From the NCBI GenBank assembly GCA_028293265.1, contig JAQGPB010000470.1, forward strand, positions 1 to 6,194: a DNA stretch of 6,194 bases, in the 5' to 3' direction. Shown in pieces: positions 4,318 through 6,194 of this stretch. A model generated the notes under the pieces. It was not told where the DNA came from, made no database searches, and worked only from the letters and a program-made list of their open reading frames with translations. How positions within the stretch are numbered: the first letter of the stretch is position 1; the number at the start of each line of letters is the position of its first letter. The translations under genes and the position numbers were made by a program. Source of the DNA: Pedosphaera sp. (GTDB taxonomy: Bacteria > Verrucomicrobiota > Verrucomicrobiae > Limisphaerales > Pedosphaeraceae).

Positions 4318-6194
4318 CTACCAATTCTTAAACGCCCGCCGCTGGCTGGTCTGTTTGTTGGGCGGTGCAAGTTGAAAAATCTTCTCGTCGTCTTTCTGCG
4401 AATCCAAAAGCTGCTGGGCCTGGCGCGGGGTCATTTGACCGGCGGCCATCATGGCCGCCTCCTGTTGCGCCTCCTTCTCGGCCTTCTCCTTGTCTGGATC
4501 CGACTCCTTCCCTCTGGCCGCATCCCGCTGCTTTTCGGAATCGGGCTTCTGATTCTGGGCCTGCGACTCCTCGTGCTTTTGCTTTTCCTGCTGTTTCTCC
4601 TCTTCGGATTTTTCCTTCACTTTGTTGTCCGCCTGCGAATTCTGGTCTGACTTTGATTTGTCTTGGTTGTCCTTGGACTGAGACTGATCATTTTGCTGCT
4701 GGTTCTGGTCTTTTTTATCCTGATTCTGCTGGTCTTGCTTGTCCTGTTTGTTTTTGTCCTGTTTTTGGTTTTGCTTGGAATTCTTGTCGGATTGGGACTG
4801 CTGAGATTGCTGTTTTTTGAGTTCCTCCAATTGCTGTTTGACAAAATCCTGGTTGAACCGGGCGTCGGCGTCCTGCTGGTTCAGCTTCAAGGCGCTTTCG
4901 TAACTTTTTAGCGAATTCTCCCACGCTTCCTTCTTTTTGTCTGCATCGGGAACCTGCTCGCCCATGCGATACAAGGAATTGCCCAGGTTATAATACGCGC
5001 GCTGCTGCAATTGCAAATCGGGCGAGGCCAATGTCTCATTGAACTCCTTCACCGCAGTGTCCAATTGCTTGCTTTGATAAGCCGCCGCGCCCGCATTGAA
5101 GTGCAGCCGGGGATCGTCCTTTTTCTTTTCAAGCAAATGGTTGTAGTCCTTGAGCGCATCCTGATACTTGCCTTCGTTATACTCGCGCAACGCGCTGGCC
5201 GGACTGCCATGCACGGCGAGTGGCAACGCGAGCAGAAGCACGATGGCCACCGTTTCTTTCAAACCAGCCACCTTGGCCGCGCTGGCCGCGGCGGAACGCG
5301 AAGAACTCCGGCGGCGGCTGCGATCCGGCAGAAACATTTCGAGGAGCAACAGCAAGATCGCGATGCCCAGTGGCCAATGAAATCGCTCCTGGAAACGCTG
5401 AAACATTTTCACGGAATTCTCTGATTTTGGCAGTGGTGCCAGTCCACGATCATAAAGCGTGTCCATCGTCTTGGTGCCGCGCAAGGGCAGGTAAAAACCC
5501 TTGGTCACGTTGGCAATCTGTTGCAACAATTCCTCGTTCAAATGCGAAATCACGGGCTTGCCCTGATCATCGAGGATCGGCTCGACGTGATTGCGCTCGT
5601 CCCGTATGCGAAGCTGTTCCCCTTCCGGCGTTCCAATGCCGATGGTGAAAATCATCATCCCTTCCTTTGCGGCTTTTTCCGCCGCCGACAGCGCATCACC
5701 ATCGTTGTCTTCGCCGTCGGTGAACAGCACCAGTATCCGATGGTTGTCCGTTCCATTTTTGAATGCTTTCCGTGCTTCGTCAATGGCCTCGGCAATGGCG
5801 GTGCCGCCTTGCGAAATCGTTTTGGTATCCAGCGCATTCACGCTCTGGCTGAACGCGGCGTCGTCCAACGTCAGCGGGCATTGCAGAAACGCGGTCCCTG
5901 CAAAGGCGATCAGTCCAAGCCGGTCCGTCCTGGCCTTGCGCATCAAATCAAGCGCCGCCAGTTTTGCCCGCACCAGCCGGTTCGGAGGCGTGTCTTCCGC
6001 GAGCATGCTGTTGGACGTATCAATCGCGACAACTATGTCCAGCCCGCGCTGCCGGGCTTCCTCACGGCTCATTCCCCATTGCGGCCGGGCGAGTGCCAGA
6101 ATCACGAACACCACTGCGACGACGAATAGCACCATGCGCGCCTTCTGCCGGCTGGGCGAAAAACCGACCTTCAAGTGGCCCAGCAAACGCGCGG
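4318..6194 (-). CDS. Bat-family VWA-TPR membrane protein (BatB/BatC-type fusion), 5'-truncated by the window
   Basis: The frame stays open past the TTG at 6186 to the window edge, and homologues have one more N-terminal membrane segment, so the true start lies outside. Residues here count from 6186. A membrane helix (18-34) is followed by ALARPQWG (31-38), typical of BatA/BatB. A von Willebrand factor A domain (about 49-235) has an intact metal site: DTSNS (56-60), T129 and D157. Then come a membrane helix (271-287), an Arg/Ser-rich loop (289-309), a third hydrophobic segment (311-325), TPR repeats (about 331-447), a Gln/Lys/Asp/Ser-rich tail (449-575) and a Bat-like end (TPRQAQQLLDSQKDDEK to KNW, 586-622). 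The loop charge suggests that VWA and TPR parts both face the periplasm. Bat proteins accompany MoxR ATPases and are linked to stress tolerance and envelope functions, but their molecular role is unsettled. moxR and the other bat genes, if present, would lie beyond the window. Confidence 0.88.
   Translation of the reverse strand, partial: ARLLGHLKVGFSPSRQKARMVLFVVAVVFVILALARPQWGMSREEARQRGLDIVVAIDTSNSMLAEDTPPNRLVRAKLAALDLMRKARTDRLGLIAFAGTAFLQCPLTLDDAAFSQSVNALDTKTISQGGTAIAEAIDEARKAFKNGTDNHRILVLFTDGEDNDGDALSAAEKAAKEGMMIFTIGIGTPEGEQLRIRDERNHVEPILDDQGKPVISHLNEELLQQIANVTKGFYLPLRGTKTMDTLYDRGLAPLPKSENSVKMFQRFQERFHWPLGIAILLLLLEMFLPDRSRRRSSSRSAAASAAKVAGLKETVAIVLLLALPLAVHGSPASALREYNEGKYQDALKDYNHLLEKKKDDPRLHFNAGAAAYQSKQLDTAVKEFNETLASPDLQLQQRAYYNLGNSLYRMGEQVPDADKKKEAWENSLKSYESALKLNQQDADARFNQDFVKQQLEELKKQQSQQSQSDKNSKQNQKQDKNKQDKQDQQNQDKKDQNQQQNDQSQSKDNQDKSKSDQNSQADNKVKEKSEEEKQQEKQKHEESQAQNQKPDSEKQRDAARGKESDPDKEKAEKEAQQEAAMMAAGQMTPRQAQQLLDSQKDDEKIFQLAPPNKQTSQRRAFKNW
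4462..4842 (-). repeat. Low-complexity Gln/Lys/Asp/Ser/Asn coding tract in the Bat gene
   Basis: This stretch encodes about 127 residues made almost only of Gln, Lys, Asp, Ser, Asn and Glu, with recurring short units such as QDK, NQD and DKNK. The coding strand is strongly A-rich, unlike the rest of the gene. It is predicted to be disordered and hydrophilic. Similar tails occur in BatC-like proteins between the TPR repeats and the conserved C-terminal motif, so it is part of the gene rather than an inserted element. Confidence 0.7.

Noticed and set aside
4663..4911. Apparent very hydrophobic Leu/Val-rich small protein on the + strand
   Set aside because: It is the reverse reading of the Gln/Lys/Asp-rich tract; codons for those residues read as Leu, Val and Phe on the other strand.
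5521..6129. Open frame of 202 codons on the + strand opposite the Bat VWA domain
   Set aside because: Antisense shadow of a conserved domain with intact metal-site residues; no motif in its own product.
6184..6186. TTG at 6186 as the start of the Bat gene
   Set aside because: The frame is open upstream to the window edge, and family members have additional N-terminal sequence with a membrane helix, so this is most likely an internal Leu codon.

Overview
The window looks like a piece of a bacterial chromosome from the PVC superphylum, most likely a verrucomicrobium. Four things point there. The gene order L25 - peptidyl-tRNA hydrolase - S6 - (Ssb) - L9 resembles the ctc-pth-rpsF-rpsR-rplI order known from Chlamydia. 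There is a lipoprotein with a DUF1080 / 3-keto-disaccharide hydrolase domain, a family greatly expanded in Verrucomicrobia and Planctomycetes. There is a BatB/BatC-type von Willebrand factor A plus TPR protein. Shine-Dalgarno sequences are sparse. This assignment is inference, since no rRNA or phylogenetic marker comparison could be run.

Layout. Positions 10-2902 (+ strand) form a compact information-processing cluster: ribosomal protein bL25 (10-777), peptidyl-tRNA hydrolase (825-1442), bS6 (1439-1747, GTG start overlapping the pth stop by 4 bases), single-stranded DNA-binding protein (1756-2217) and bL9 (2291-2902). The gene for S18 (rpsR), usually found between ssb or rpsF and rplI, is absent. 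Both bL25 and bL9 carry long low-complexity charged tails. A hairpin lies between rplY and pth, and another lies just ahead of the rpsF ribosome binding site.

Positions 2903-3085 separate the convergent gene sets and hold a non-coding palindromic element. Three hairpins share the core GC(A/G)G(A/G)TTT, and their two arms co-vary. A fourth, imperfect hairpin sits between them. It is probably a copy of a dispersed palindromic repeat family and may end transcription from both sides.

Positions 3086-6194 (- strand) encode two envelope proteins. A Bat-family VWA-TPR fusion runs off the right edge (4318-6194, 5'-truncated), followed 77 bases later by a lipoprotein with a DUF1080 domain and a C-terminal DUF3471-like domain (3086-4240). 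They may be co-transcribed, but nothing in the sequence shows they act together.

No phage, insertion sequence, CRISPR or toxin-antitoxin system is visible. The most unusual signals are the co-varying palindromic element, the single-chain BatB/BatC fusion with a signal-peptide-like segment at the joint, the missing rpsR, and the tails on the two ribosomal proteins.
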